In this document: piece after piece, positions 1-7,836 of the stretch
How the letters are laid out: each line of letters begins with the position of its first letter
Position numbering within the stretch: position 1 is the first letter of the stretch
The notes under the pieces: model-generated
The model's input: the letters and a program-made list of their open reading frames with translations, nothing else
Told to the model about the DNA's origin: nothing
Databases searched by the model: none
Translations under genes and position numbers: made by a program
Source: Bacteroidaceae bacterium
Lineage (GTDB): Bacteria; Bacteroidota; Bacteroidia; Bacteroidales; Bacteroidaceae
DNA: 32,596 nucleotides
Assembly: GCA_017651315.1 (NCBI GenBank)
Contig: JAGCDE010000026.1
Span: forward strand, 1 to 32,596
Direction: 5' to 3'

Positions 1-2
1 CC

Positions 3-53
3 GGCTATGTGGTGGGGAATTCTGAAAATAGCACAAAAAAGCATACGGAATAG
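3..53 (+). CDS. Possible 3' end of a gene cut by the left edge
   Basis: Reading frame 3 is open from the left edge to a TAG at 51-53 and gives about 16 polar residues (start GYVVGNSENS). Frame 1 is also open, to a TAA at 67-69, so the choice of frame is uncertain. The tail is too short to identify. If real, it is the end of a gene that precedes the fimbrillin-like lipoprotein by about 110 bases. Confidence 0.25.
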   Translation, partial: GYVVGNSENSTKKHTE

Positions 54-163
54 GTGGTATAACCAATAATTTTACACTCGGAAACCAAGCCTGAAAAGCC
101 TGGCTACCTAACAGGAACGAATACATATTTCAAACTTTTTTATAACCTTTAAAAAATGGAATT

Positions 164-1174
164 ATGAGAAAAAGCCTAATTGTTTTGACCGCGGTAGCAG
201 CGGTGTCCTTTTCGCTCTTTTCGTGCGATAATGAAAAAGGCGTAGGTCCTCAGGAAGAGGAGTATGTCGAGGTCCGTTTCCAGGCTAACAATCTGGAACT
301 CTCCGTTTCGCCCATAACGAAGTCCGCTCCCGGTGAGGGCCTTTATGGCGTACAGATAAAGAACCGTGGCCCGTTGGTATTTGACAGTTACGCCTGCTGG
401 GTTACCGATGATCTGTCAAGCCAGACATTCAAACTGGTCAAGGGCAGTAAATACGATGTGAGCGTTGTTTTTGTTCCCGACGCCAAGGATATCATTGAGA
501 ATGAGAATGGCTATTATGGCGCTCCGTTCAGTAGTGATGGTGTATATGTCTTAGGCGGCGGTACATATAAAGAGTCCCCTCAATTAGGACATGGCATTTA
601 TTACGGTACCTCTGTTGAGCTGGTCTCCGCAACCCGTGGCATAGGCCAGAGGAAGGGCAAGCCGGTGAACAAGCTGTTCAGTGACGTTCCTTTGTTCAGT
701 GGCGGCAAATTTTTCACTGCCGATGAGGATGTGACGATTGACGTGAATCTGTACAGCTGCATGTTCGGTCTGGCTGTTACTGTCGAGAACCTGAAAGAGG
801 GTAAGGTTCATGTCTATCATGGCAGCTATACGGTTAACAGTTATGAGGCGGCAGTCCAGAACGAGCTGAACATATTCACGCTTACCAGCTCTCAAAGCAG
901 CTTGGATGTTGAGCTTGAGATGCCGAATATCCCCTTCGGCCTTGATGATTACGGCATGAAAAACAACTGCTGGAGTCCCTGTTGGATAAACATCGATTAC
1001 GAGTATCCCGACGGAACAGTGGTTGCTCTCTATTCCAAGAGTAACCTTGAAGTGTACAGGATGAACAAGTATTCCCTGACCTTTGACCTGGATGAGATGC
1101 TGAACAGTGTTACCGGAGGACTGAAGGCAAACATGATGGATGAGAAATGGGTCAACAACACACTTGAAATGTGA
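164..1174 (+). CDS. Fimbrillin-like surface lipoprotein (putative)
   Basis: A 336-residue protein with a lipoprotein signal: basic MRKS, a hydrophobic stretch, then LFSC with the lipidated Cys at residue 21. The following D-N-E-K is compatible with export to the outer membrane or surface. The mature part starts with a beta-rich stretch followed by a PITKS-like junction at about residues 50-54 and LYGVQI at about 60. That layout recalls Bacteroidales fimbrillin-like (FimA/Mfa-type) lipoproteins, in which the segment before an Arg or Lys is removed during assembly. No catalytic motif is visible. The only upstream promoter hint is a weak TAACCTTT just before the start. The decayed secreted-protein remnant lies downstream. 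The lipoprotein call is firm; the fimbrillin assignment rests on overall resemblance and could be wrong. Confidence 0.6.
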   Translation: MRKSLIVLTAVAAVSFSLFSCDNEKGVGPQEEEYVEVRFQANNLELSVSPITKSAPGEGLYGVQIKNRGPLVFDSYACWVTDDLSSQTFKLVKGSKYDVSVVFVPDAKDIIENENGYYGAPFSSDGVYVLGGGTYKESPQLGHGIYYGTSVELVSATRGIGQRKGKPVNKLFSDVPLFSGGKFFTADEDVTIDVNLYSCMFGLAVTVENLKEGKVHVYHGSYTVNSYEAAVQNELNIFTLTSSQSSLDVELEMPNIPFGLDDYGMKNNCWSPCWINIDYEYPDGTVVALYSKSNLEVYRMNKYSLTFDLDEMLNSVTGGLKANMMDEKWVNNTLEM

Positions 1175-1198
1175 GGTCCCCAATCCGCGTACTAATAC

Positions 1199-1571
1199 AT
1201 GTGTGCTCCGCAATATATCCTTGATGATGTGAAGAAAGGTGCCGGTCATGCCCAGACACGCGGTTCTGTCCTGACGGAACAGTCTGATGGACCAGATGTT
1301 CCGGTGCTTAATACGGCCCTTTACCAGAACAGCCCGAATCCTTTCACTGAAAGAACAACAATCAGGTGTGATATTGAAGAATGAAACCATCACTGGGACA
1401 AGAACAATTACAGCAGACAATATATATGTGGGAAAAGATGTTACTGACAGAAAAGAGCAAGGAGATGTTGTGCTTGGTCAAGGTGATATCACATTGGAAG
1501 CGGGGGTCGTACAAATAAAAAACTCCACCTATGTGCCAGCAGGTACAACACTCAAAATTGAAAACCAATAG
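1199..1571 (+). pseudogene. Decayed C-terminal remnant of a large secreted or surface protein, in two frames
   Basis: Two partial coding stretches in different frames overlap here. Frame 2 (1199-1384) ends with LYQNSPNPFTERTTIR, the classic opening of the FlgD-like/type IX secretion type A sorting domain, but stops 10 residues later instead of running the usual 60 or more. Frame 3 then carries a threonine- and isoleucine-rich stretch from about 1371 to 1571 (ITGTRTITADNIYVGKDVT, later GDVVLGQGDITLEAGVVQIK). It looks like the repetitive beta-helix tail of Bacteroidetes secreted proteins and ends at a TAG. Neither part has a signal peptide or a plausible start. I read this as debris of one or two secreted-protein genes joined by deletion and frameshift. 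A very short real gene in either frame cannot be fully excluded. Confidence 0.5.
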
Positions 1572-1592
1572 ACGATATAATAACCATCAGTC

Positions 1593-3437
1593 ATGCAACG
1601 GAATAATATATTAAAAGCGTTTGTCTCTGTCTCGCTTCTGTTAAGCAACATTGCAACACATGCTCAACTGTTCACCCCTCTTGGCCTGGGTGTTGACAAG
1701 TGTGAGTCATTAGGCATCAATACTTTTCAGCGTATGCATATAGAGGATGATATACTATACGTTTGCACCAGTCAAGGCATTTATTCCAAATCTTTATCCC
1801 AGTTAGACAGTTCCTGGCAACTGGAGGGGTTCGACGCTGTCCCTGTCCAGGATTATGTCCGCAAAGGGGACGATATAATAGCTTTGATAAAAAGGACGGA
1901 CGGCAAATATCTGCTCCTGTCCCATGACGGGGGAAAGACATACGAGGACATTACTCCGGATTCGTTCAGAAAAGAGCAGTTCCTGAAACACCTGGTGCAG
2001 CATCCTACTGACCCTAACACGTTGCTGGTTTCAGGCTCTATGGGGTTATTCCAGTCTTCCGACTTCGGGCAGACCTGGAAGAAACTTATAAATAACAGTT
2101 ATTCCACTAGTATCGGATACCACCGCTCAAATCCGGACATTATCTACGAATGCGGAACAGGGAGTTTTTACCAGCCATATATATTCATCAGCTATGATGG
2201 TGGGCAGACATGGAGATATATAGAACCCGGTATGGGTGATAACCATGTAGGCTCCATTGCATTTAATCCTACTGACCCGGACGTATGGATAGCCGGTGGC
2301 GCAATGGGCAAAGTGTTCATATCGACCGATAACGGGAATACATGGGAGAATGTACTATTGAATAGGAAAGAAAGTGAACTTTTTGAAGCCAGCTGGGTAT
2401 ATACCGTTTATGACAACGTGAACAGCGACATAATTTATATGGCTGGGTGTGGATACGGGAACGAAGTTATGTGTTCCACTGATGGAGGTAAAACATGGAA
2501 TATTCCGCATACATTACCCCAAAAGATGAGAAATGAAGGTGTGTATGATTTTAAGCAATATGATGACAAACTTCTGATTTACGCCGAATCAGATGTTTAT
2601 GCCATATCCAAGTCCGGATTGGTTGAGGAGAACAGCACTCCGGTTTATGAGCCGTTGTTCTCTCTTGATGGAATAGACGTAGTTAGCTTCAGTTATGACG
2701 ACAGTGAGAAACTGTTTTATTTCTTCACACCAGACACTCTTATGTATAAAGTCAATATGGACAGTGGGATAATCAGCTCTGATTCATCGGATATCTTTTA
2801 TGGTTGCACTGTGAATGATGATTTCTGCTATTATTACAGAAACGATCCCGGCCTGACAATCATTAATCAGGAAAAAGATACAGTTGCGAGTACATCGGTT
2901 TACTTTATTCGGGATTATTACAGATATATCGGGTGGTATGAAAATGATTTTTATTACTATAGGGGAGACATCAGGTCCTCTGAAAGCAACGATGCCATCC
3001 ATAGATATTCCGATGATTCAAATGTGTTGTTTTGCGTCGAGGTATATGGCTTTACAATAGGCGGTGACAATATATATGTGCTACAGGGAAAAACGAAATC
3101 CGGCCGTGAAGCAAGGATATCGGAATATTCTTTGGTGAGCGGAGTAAAGAAAGAGATATCCGGTCTGGATGGACTTAATTCCCCGATAGGTATCTCTTAC
3201 TCAAAGGAGGGTTGTCTTTATGTTTTCTCAGATGCAGATAACACACTTTACAGAATCCCTCTTGAGGACGATAATACTGTCGATACTCCAGAGATAAAGG
3301 TTGAATCAATGCAGTCTAGCTTTAATGAATTCCATTACGGAACAGACGGCCGGTTGATATCTTCCGATGCTCCTGGCCTCCACATAATCCGTATGCCGGA
3401 CGGAAGGATGAGAAAGGCCCTGATCCTATCGAAATGA
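1593..3437 (+). CDS. Secreted Asp-box (BNR/sortilin-like) beta-propeller protein with a short sorting-type tail
   Basis: A 614-residue protein with a Sec signal peptide (hydrophobic residues 9-20, likely cleavage after THA at 24). Five Asp-box motifs of the form S-x-D-x-G-x-T-W/Y occur at residues 110-117, 155-162, 200-207, 244-251 and 295-302, at a regular spacing of about 45. They mark propeller blades as in BNR/VPS10/YCF48-like proteins. The second half has no Asp boxes but continues as short beta repeats. The sialidase arginine triad and FRIP motif are not evident, so I do not call it a sialidase. The last 30 residues (DGRLISSDAPGLHIIRMPDG, then RMRKALILSK) match the pattern 'DGR...GLxIIRxxDGxxRKxxxx' that ends many Prevotella secreted proteins. 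It starts 21 bases after the remnant and is followed by a terminator hairpin. Ligand and role are unknown. Confidence 0.75.
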   Translation: MQRNNILKAFVSVSLLLSNIATHAQLFTPLGLGVDKCESLGINTFQRMHIEDDILYVCTSQGIYSKSLSQLDSSWQLEGFDAVPVQDYVRKGDDIIALIKRTDGKYLLLSHDGGKTYEDITPDSFRKEQFLKHLVQHPTDPNTLLVSGSMGLFQSSDFGQTWKKLINNSYSTSIGYHRSNPDIIYECGTGSFYQPYIFISYDGGQTWRYIEPGMGDNHVGSIAFNPTDPDVWIAGGAMGKVFISTDNGNTWENVLLNRKESELFEASWVYTVYDNVNSDIIYMAGCGYGNEVMCSTDGGKTWNIPHTLPQKMRNEGVYDFKQYDDKLLIYAESDVYAISKSGLVEENSTPVYEPLFSLDGIDVVSFSYDDSEKLFYFFTPDTLMYKVNMDSGIISSDSSDIFYGCTVNDDFCYYYRNDPGLTIINQEKDTVASTSVYFIRDYYRYIGWYENDFYYYRGDIRSSESNDAIHRYSDDSNVLFCVEVYGFTIGGDNIYVLQGKTKSGREARISEYSLVSGVKKEISGLDGLNSPIGISYSKEGCLYVFSDADNTLYRIPLEDDNTVDTPEIKVESMQSSFNEFHYGTDGRLISSDAPGLHIIRMPDGRMRKALILSK

Positions 3438-3494
3438 TGAGAAATGTGATGAAATCCGCTTTACAGGGGAACTAAGCCTCGGTTACGGAAGAAA

Positions 3495-3527
3495 AAGGAG
3501 AGAAGTGTCGGCTTCTCTCCTTCTTTT
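3495..3527. terminator. Bidirectional intrinsic terminator between the beta-propeller gene and the tRNA
   Basis: A perfect 11-bp stem (3495-3505 with 3512-3522) with a 6-base loop. On the plus strand it is followed by TTC-TTTT. On the minus strand the 3' side reads as a run of T, so it can also end transcription of the convergent tRNA, whose 3' end lies only 3 bases beyond it. Confidence 0.8.
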
Positions 3528-3529
3528 CG

Positions 3530-3603
3530 TAGCGGGACCCGGGATTGAACCGGGGACCTCATGATTATGAATCATGCGCTCTAACCAGCTGAGCTATCCC
3601 GCC
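3530..3603 (-). tRNA. tRNA with anticodon CAT (elongator Met, or Ile2 if lysidine-modified)
   Basis: A 74-nt cloverleaf on the minus strand. It has a 7-bp acceptor stem (GGCGGGA with TCCCGCT, first pair G-U), a D arm GCTC/GAGC, an anticodon stem CATGA/TCATG with loop TTCATAA (anticodon at 3567-3569), a 5-base variable loop and a T arm CCCGG/CCGGG with loop TTCAATC. The discriminator is A and CCA is not encoded. The anticodon stem lacks the three G-C pairs of initiator tRNA and position 1 pairs with 72, so it is not the fMet tRNA. Whether it is charged with Met or, after lysidine modification, Ile cannot be settled by eye. Confidence 0.95.
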
Positions 3604-3624
3604 ATCACTTGACTTAAGCGGGTG

Positions 3625-3655
3625 CAAAGGTACAATCCTTTTTTGGATCCGCCAA
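3625..3655 (-). promoter_or_regulatory. Bacteroidetes-type promoter for the CAT tRNA
   Basis: On the minus strand, a -7 element TACCTTTG (3625-3632) lies 19 bases downstream of TTGG (3652-3655; one mismatch to the TTTG -33 box). Transcription would begin a few bases before the mature tRNA 5' end at 3603. Confidence 0.65.
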
Positions 3656-3840
3656 CATATTTGCCCATATATTTTTGCTGTTTTTGAATAATCCTCTCTC
3701 CGTTGTTCTGTTAACAAATTCAAACAAGATTATTGGGGTTTTGCTTGCATAATACCTTTTTTTAATATTTCTTTGCAATACTGACTCGGGCAGTATGGCA
3801 ATCATGTATGTTTGACTCTGCCGCAAAACTGATTACGCTT

Positions 3841-4227
3841 ATGGCTACAGATATGATTAAGTATGTTTTCGAGTATGAGCTGAGTTCACAGTCTGTACCA
3901 ATGATATGGGAGGCTATAGCCACTGGTCCCGGACTGTCTGCCTGGTTTGCCGACGGGGTGAGCGTGGCCGGTAAGAGATACAACTTCCGTTGGGGAAAAA
4001 GCGAGGCCCGCGAGGCGGAGCTGATCAACTGCCGTCAGAACACATACGTGCGTTTCCGCTGGACGGACGAGGCTCCCGGTACATTCTTTGAAATACGTAT
4101 CCTGAAGAACGACCTGACATCGAACTACTCCTTGGAGATAACCGATTTCGGAGAACATGGTTCCGAGGACGATGTGAAGAGTCTTTGGGACTCATCGATT
4201 GATGCGTTGAGGCGTTGCGGACTGTGA
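3841..4227 (+). CDS. START-like/AHSA1-type (SRPBCC) domain protein
   Basis: A 128-residue cytosolic protein from ATG 3841. The helix-grip pattern of SRPBCC proteins is visible: an N-terminal strand (IKYVFEYEL), then WEAIATGPGLSAWFADGV, which matches the 'lW..itdp..la.Wfa..v' signature, central strands (YNFRWG, YVRFRWTDE) and a C-terminal helix (SLWDSSIDALRR). The open frame extends 11 codons upstream to ATG 3808, but the homology-like part starts at MATDMIKY, so I prefer 3841; 3856 is also possible. The family binds hydrophobic ligands or acts as a chaperone cofactor, and the ligand here is unknown. A TTTCTTTG element at 3768-3775 resembles a -7 box. It precedes the LptF/LptG-type gene by 103 bases, but that gene has its own promoter. 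Confidence 0.75.
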   Translation: MATDMIKYVFEYELSSQSVPMIWEAIATGPGLSAWFADGVSVAGKRYNFRWGKSEAREAELINCRQNTYVRFRWTDEAPGTFFEIRILKNDLTSNYSLEITDFGEHGSEDDVKSLWDSSIDALRRCGL

Positions 4228-4268
4228 CAGGAGTGTATTTCCTGTTTAGCATTCCTTATAATATTTTC

Positions 4269-4301
4269 TTTCCTTTTTTTCCTGATTTTGCGCTACCTTT
4301 G
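4269..4301 (+). promoter_or_regulatory. Bacteroidetes-type promoter for the LptF/LptG-family gene
   Basis: A perfect -7 box TACCTTTG at 4294-4301, followed by C. The -33 region is weak (TTTC at 4269-4272, spacer 21). The expected start of transcription near 4308 gives a leader of about 20 nt to ATG 4331, which argues against the GTG at 4316 as the start codon. Confidence 0.6.
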
Positions 4302-4330
4302 CAACTTGGTTCAGAGTGCGGTTGCAGGGT

Positions 4331-6217
4331 ATGAGACCAAAAAGGCTTGACATATTTATCCTGAGGAGTTTTCTGCTGCTTTTTGCGGCGGCATTCTTCA
4401 TCTGCCTTTTCGTCCTTCTGATGAACATCCTGTGGCGCTGGGTGGAGGATCTGGTGGGCAAGGGGTTCACGCTCGGGGTGCTGGCCAAGTTCTTCTATCT
4501 GTCATCGGTCATGCTTGTTCCGGAGGCACTCCCGCTTGGTGTCCTGATGGCATCGCTCATCACTTTCGGTAATTTCGGAGAGAGGTTTGAGCTGCTTGCC
4601 ATGAAAACGGCCGGTATATCGCTCCTGCGGATAATGAGACCCCTTATCATTTTCTGTTGCTGTCTGGCCGGGATGTCTTTCTATTTCCAGAATGTAGTGG
4701 GGCCAAAGGCATCGGCCAAATTCAGTGCGCTGGGTTATTCCATAATGCATAAGAACCCTGAACTTGAGATTCCCGAAGGGGTTTTCTATGGACTGATTCC
4801 GGGTTATAACATGTACGCCAAGCACAAGAATCCTGAAACCGGTGTCCTCTCAAACGTGATAATATATAATTTGAGTAAAGGATATGAGAATCTGACCGTG
4901 ATTGTTTCGGATTCGGCCATGCTGGAGACGACAGCCGACAAGCAGTTCCTGTACATGCACCTTTACAATGGAGAACAGTTCAGCCAGGACAACGATGTCG
5001 ATAGCAAGGGCCAGCCCTACCGCAGGGAGTCGTTCCGGGAAAAACACATTCTGGTCTCGTTCGACTCGGATTTCCAGGAGTTCGGGGCAGGGATAATGTC
5101 ATCGCAGGTGGGCAGCAAGAACATGTCCCAGATAATGCACTCCATAGATTCGCTCTCGGCATTGCAGGACAGTATAGGTGTCGGAAATCTTGCCGAATAC
5201 TGGCAGGCCATGAGCACATACCGTCTTTCCGGTGCTGATTCTGTCAAATACAGTGAAATGTCTTCGAAGGTAATCAGTGCCGACAGTGTGTTCGCGGTAG
5301 CGAGCCGTGCCACCCAAGTGGACGTGCTCAGCTCCATGAGGTCAAAGATTCAGGGCCAGCAGAGCGAGCTGAACATAAAGGGACGCTCCATGTTTGACCA
5401 GGACAAGACGATAAGAAAGCACTGGATGCAGTGGATGAAGAAACTCTCCCTGTCACTCTCCATACTGATATTCTTCTTCATAGGAGCTCCTCTCGGCGCA
5501 ATCATCCGCAAGGGCGGACTAGGCGTGCCGGTCATAATATCGGTCATGACGTTCATACTCTATTACATCACCCAGGTGTCGGGAGAGAAGATGTACCGTG
5601 AGGGGGAATGGAGTATCGTGGGTTGCTGGCTCAGCACCATAGTCCTGGCGCCTCTCAGCGTGTTCCTTACTGCTAAGGCCAACAAGGACTCCACGTTGTT
5701 CCAGATGGATGTTGTGACGGAGTTCCTGCGCTACTGGTTCGGTTCCAGACAGAAGAGGAACATTGTCCGCAAGGATGTGGTGATAGAGGACCCGGACGTG
5801 AACAGGTGTAAGGGCTTGTTGGAACGTATCAGGGCCAATGCGGTGTCGCTCAACTCTTCCGTCCTTCTCAACAGGAGGCCTGATTATACTGGCCTTTTCT
5901 TCAGCGGGGTGGATACTTCCTCTCTGGAGAGTATGAACGGCGAGCTGGAGGAACTGGTGACAGATTTGGGGAACAGCCGCGACCGTGTGGTGCTGGACAT
6001 ACTGAACGGTTTCCCCATAATACAGACTTACGGCGTTCAGAGTCCTTTCGGTAAGGAGTGGGCCAACAGACTGGTGGGCATTGTGTTCCCAATAGGGCTG
6101 CTGTTCTACCTGAGGGCCTGGCTGTTTTCACGCAAGATAAAGCGCCAGACTGCGGAGGTGTCATCCGTGGCGGAGAGATTGACGGAATATTCAAAAAACA
6201 AACAGATAAAAGGATAA
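4331..6217 (+). CDS. LptF/LptG (YjgP/YjgQ)-family lipopolysaccharide export permease
   Basis: A 628-residue inner-membrane protein. Three N-terminal membrane segments (about residues 8-30, 55-80 and 98-118) are followed by a periplasmic domain of about 240 residues rich in beta strands. Two to three further segments follow (LSILIFFFIGAPLGAIIRKG, then VIISVMTFILYYITQVSG and WSIVGCWLSTIVLAPL). The FFFIGAPLGAIIRKGGLG stretch is the family hallmark before TM5. LptF and LptG form the membrane channel that, with LptB, extracts LPS toward LptC/LptA. A polar region of about 130 residues and one more hydrophobic segment (IVFPIGLLFYLRAWLF, about 584-599) lie beyond the usual end, which I believe is common for Bacteroidetes members. 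I cannot tell LptF from LptG. The aminotransferase starts 1 base after the stop codon. Confidence 0.88.
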   Translation: MRPKRLDIFILRSFLLLFAAAFFICLFVLLMNILWRWVEDLVGKGFTLGVLAKFFYLSSVMLVPEALPLGVLMASLITFGNFGERFELLAMKTAGISLLRIMRPLIIFCCCLAGMSFYFQNVVGPKASAKFSALGYSIMHKNPELEIPEGVFYGLIPGYNMYAKHKNPETGVLSNVIIYNLSKGYENLTVIVSDSAMLETTADKQFLYMHLYNGEQFSQDNDVDSKGQPYRRESFREKHILVSFDSDFQEFGAGIMSSQVGSKNMSQIMHSIDSLSALQDSIGVGNLAEYWQAMSTYRLSGADSVKYSEMSSKVISADSVFAVASRATQVDVLSSMRSKIQGQQSELNIKGRSMFDQDKTIRKHWMQWMKKLSLSLSILIFFFIGAPLGAIIRKGGLGVPVIISVMTFILYYITQVSGEKMYREGEWSIVGCWLSTIVLAPLSVFLTAKANKDSTLFQMDVVTEFLRYWFGSRQKRNIVRKDVVIEDPDVNRCKGLLERIRANAVSLNSSVLLNRRPDYTGLFFSGVDTSSLESMNGELEELVTDLGNSRDRVVLDILNGFPIIQTYGVQSPFGKEWANRLVGIVFPIGLLFYLRAWLFSRKIKRQTAEVSSVAERLTEYSKNKQIKG

Positions 6218-6218
6218 G

Positions 6219-7412
6219 ATGATGGGACAGATTTCTGACCGTGTTTCAAGGCTTGCAGCATCGGCCACTTTCGCCATGATGCAGAAGAGTAATGAACTGT
6301 CGGCACAGGGTGTCGATGTGGTGAACATGAGTGTGGGCGAACCGGACTTCAATACCCCTGACTATGTAAAGAAGGCGGCTATCGAGGCAGTGGAGGCCAA
6401 CTATTCCAAGTATTCACCGGTGCCGGGCTATATGTGGCTGCGGAAGGCTTGCAGCGACAAGCTGAAACGCGAGAACAACCTTGATTATACCCCCGCAGAG
6501 ATACTGGTCTCCACTGGTGCCAAGCAGTCTCTCTGCAATGTGATAATGGCAATAGTCAATCCCGGCGACGAGGTGCTGCTGCCTTCACCCTGCTGGGTGA
6601 GCTATCCCGAGATGGTCAAGCTGGCCGGAGGTGTCCCTGTGGTAATCAAGGCCGGCATAGACCAGGATTTCAAGGTTACCGCCGCCCAGATTGAGGCTGC
6701 CATCACCCCAAGGACTAAAGCCATGATGATATGTTCCCCCTCCAATCCAACCGGTTCAGTGTATAGCAGGGAGGAGCTTGAGTCGATAGGGAAGATGCTT
6801 GCCGGATATCCCGACGTCTTCATCGTGTCCGATGAGATTTACGAGCATATCAATTTTATTGGCGGACACCAGAGTCTGGCACAGTTCGTGGACAAGGACC
6901 GTATAGCTGTGATCAACGGCGTTTCCAAGGCTTACGCGATGACCGGCTGGCGTATCGGCTTCATGGCTGGTCCCGAGTGGCTGGTGAAGGCCTGTAACAA
7001 GCTTCAGGGCCAATATACGAGCGGAACATGCTCGGTGGCGCAGAAGGCCGCCCAGGTGGCTTTCGATGGCCCGCAGGACGATGTGGAGAAGATGCGTCAG
7101 GTGTTCCAGAAGCGCAGGGACCTGATTGTATCCCTTGCAAAGGAGGTTCCCGGTTTTGAGGTGAATAATCCTCAGGGTGCGTTCTATCTCTTTCCCAAAT
7201 GCGATTCGTACTTCGGCAAGAGGTATGGGGACAAGGTGATAAACAGCGCCGAGGATCTTGCCATGTATCTGCTTGAGGTGGGTCATGTGGCTACTGTGGG
7301 AGGAACTGCTTTCGGCTCACCGGAGTGTATCCGTTTCAGCTACGCTACCAGTGAGGAGAAGATAGTTGAGGCTTTCCGTCGCGTGAAGAAGGCACTGGCC
7401 GCTCTGGAATAA
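6219..7412 (+). CDS. Class I pyridoxal-phosphate aminotransferase (aspartate aminotransferase type)
   Basis: A 397-residue fold-type I PLP enzyme. Key motifs are visible: SVGEPDFNTP at about 38-47 (substrate and N-terminal motif), STGAKQ at 98-103 (phosphate binding), SPSNPTGS at 173-180, SDEIYEH at 204-210 (Asp to the pyridine nitrogen, Tyr to O3') and SKAYAMTGWRIGF at 236-248, with K237 the Schiff-base lysine. The late Arg in CIRFSYATS should bind the alpha-carboxylate. The family swaps amino groups between aspartate (or aromatic amino acids) and 2-oxoglutarate. This resembles the Ib subgroup of Thermus/Bacillus AspB more than E. coli AspC. Two ATGs stand in tandem (6219, 6222) and either may be used. 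It directly abuts the permease gene and is closed by a strong hairpin at 7452-7488. Confidence 0.9.
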   Translation: MMGQISDRVSRLAASATFAMMQKSNELSAQGVDVVNMSVGEPDFNTPDYVKKAAIEAVEANYSKYSPVPGYMWLRKACSDKLKRENNLDYTPAEILVSTGAKQSLCNVIMAIVNPGDEVLLPSPCWVSYPEMVKLAGGVPVVIKAGIDQDFKVTAAQIEAAITPRTKAMMICSPSNPTGSVYSREELESIGKMLAGYPDVFIVSDEIYEHINFIGGHQSLAQFVDKDRIAVINGVSKAYAMTGWRIGFMAGPEWLVKACNKLQGQYTSGTCSVAQKAAQVAFDGPQDDVEKMRQVFQKRRDLIVSLAKEVPGFEVNNPQGAFYLFPKCDSYFGKRYGDKVINSAEDLAMYLLEVGHVATVGGTAFGSPECIRFSYATSEEKIVEAFRRVKKALAALE

Positions 7413-7451
7413 TTGCGGCATGATGGGTGGTGATATCACTGCCTGATAGAA

Positions 7452-7488
7452 AAAGCGAGGGTTCCTGAAGGACAGGAACCCTCGCTTT
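7452..7488. terminator. Strong bidirectional terminator hairpin between convergent genes
   Basis: A perfect 16-bp inverted repeat (7452-7467 with 7473-7488) with a 5-base loop, AAA on one side and TTT on the other. It sits between the stop codons of the aminotransferase (plus) and the ferredoxin (minus), so it can serve both. Confidence 0.85.
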
Positions 7489-7505
7489 ATGTGGTTGCCA
7501 CGGGG

Positions 7506-7676
7506 TTATTCCCCCGGGTGGATAGCCTCTGACGGGCAGACTCCGGCGCAAGTGCCGCAATCTACGCACAGGTCAGGGTTGATAGAGTACTTATCGCCCT
7601 CGGAGATAGCCTCTGACGGGCACTCATCGATGCAGGTTCCGCATGCGATGCAGTCGTCACTGATAACGTATGCCAT
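7506..7676 (-). CDS. 2[4Fe-4S] ferredoxin
   Basis: A 56-residue protein with two complete CxxCxxCxxxCP cluster motifs: C9, C12, C15, C19 and C37, C40, C43, C47, both followed by PSEAI. This is the clostridial-type bacterial ferredoxin that carries low-potential electrons in the cytosol, for example for pyruvate:ferredoxin oxidoreductase or hydrogenase in anaerobes. The frame is open upstream to 7814, but the start is set at ATG 7676 (MAYVISDD) because the promoter at 7710-7740 lies inside the longer frame and the upstream residues look random. It is a single-gene unit ending at the shared hairpin with the aminotransferase gene. Confidence 0.95.
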   Translation of the reverse strand: MAYVISDDCIACGTCIDECPSEAISEGDKYSINPDLCVDCGTCAGVCPSEAIHPGE

Positions 7677-7709
7677 AGTTCTTTTTCGTTTTGGTTTGTG
7701 TTGTGGGTG

Positions 7710-7740
7710 CAAAAGTAGTGTTTTTATTCTATCCTCCAAA
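7710..7740 (-). promoter_or_regulatory. Bacteroidetes-type promoter for the ferredoxin gene
   Basis: On the minus strand, TTTG (complement at 7737-7740), a 19-base spacer and TACTTTTG (7710-7717): an exact match to the -33/-7 pattern. Transcription would begin near 7703, giving a leader of about 25 nt. Confidence 0.8.
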
Positions 7741-7836
7741 AAGTGAGCTTCTGTTTTTTGGAAAAGCTGGTGTAATGTGTGGACTGTATGGCGTGAGACG
7801 GTGCAATATATCAACGGCTCTCACGTTATTAATCTT

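Noticed and set aside
61-163. Direct repeat AAGCCTG/AAGCCTGG near 88-105 as a regulatory site
   Set aside because: Two short copies only, no symmetry or promoter context.
584-1420. 278-residue open frame on the minus strand
   Set aside because: It lies opposite the lipoprotein gene and its remnant, has no recognisable domain or promoter, and its composition is that expected from the reverse complement of a coding region.
1593-3437. Sialidase activity for the Asp-box protein
   Set aside because: Asp boxes are present but the FRIP motif and Arg triad are not, so the fold is claimed and the activity is not.
3530-3603. Initiator (fMet) tRNA
   Set aside because: Position 1 pairs with 72 (G-U) and the anticodon stem lacks the three consecutive G-C pairs.
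6756-7286. 176-residue minus-strand open frame opposite the aminotransferase
   Set aside because: Shadow of a clear PLP enzyme gene; no start context or promoter.
7452-7488. Long perfect inverted repeat as a mobile-element end or attachment site
   Set aside because: It sits exactly between convergent stop codons and has A and T runs at its ends, so a shared terminator explains it.
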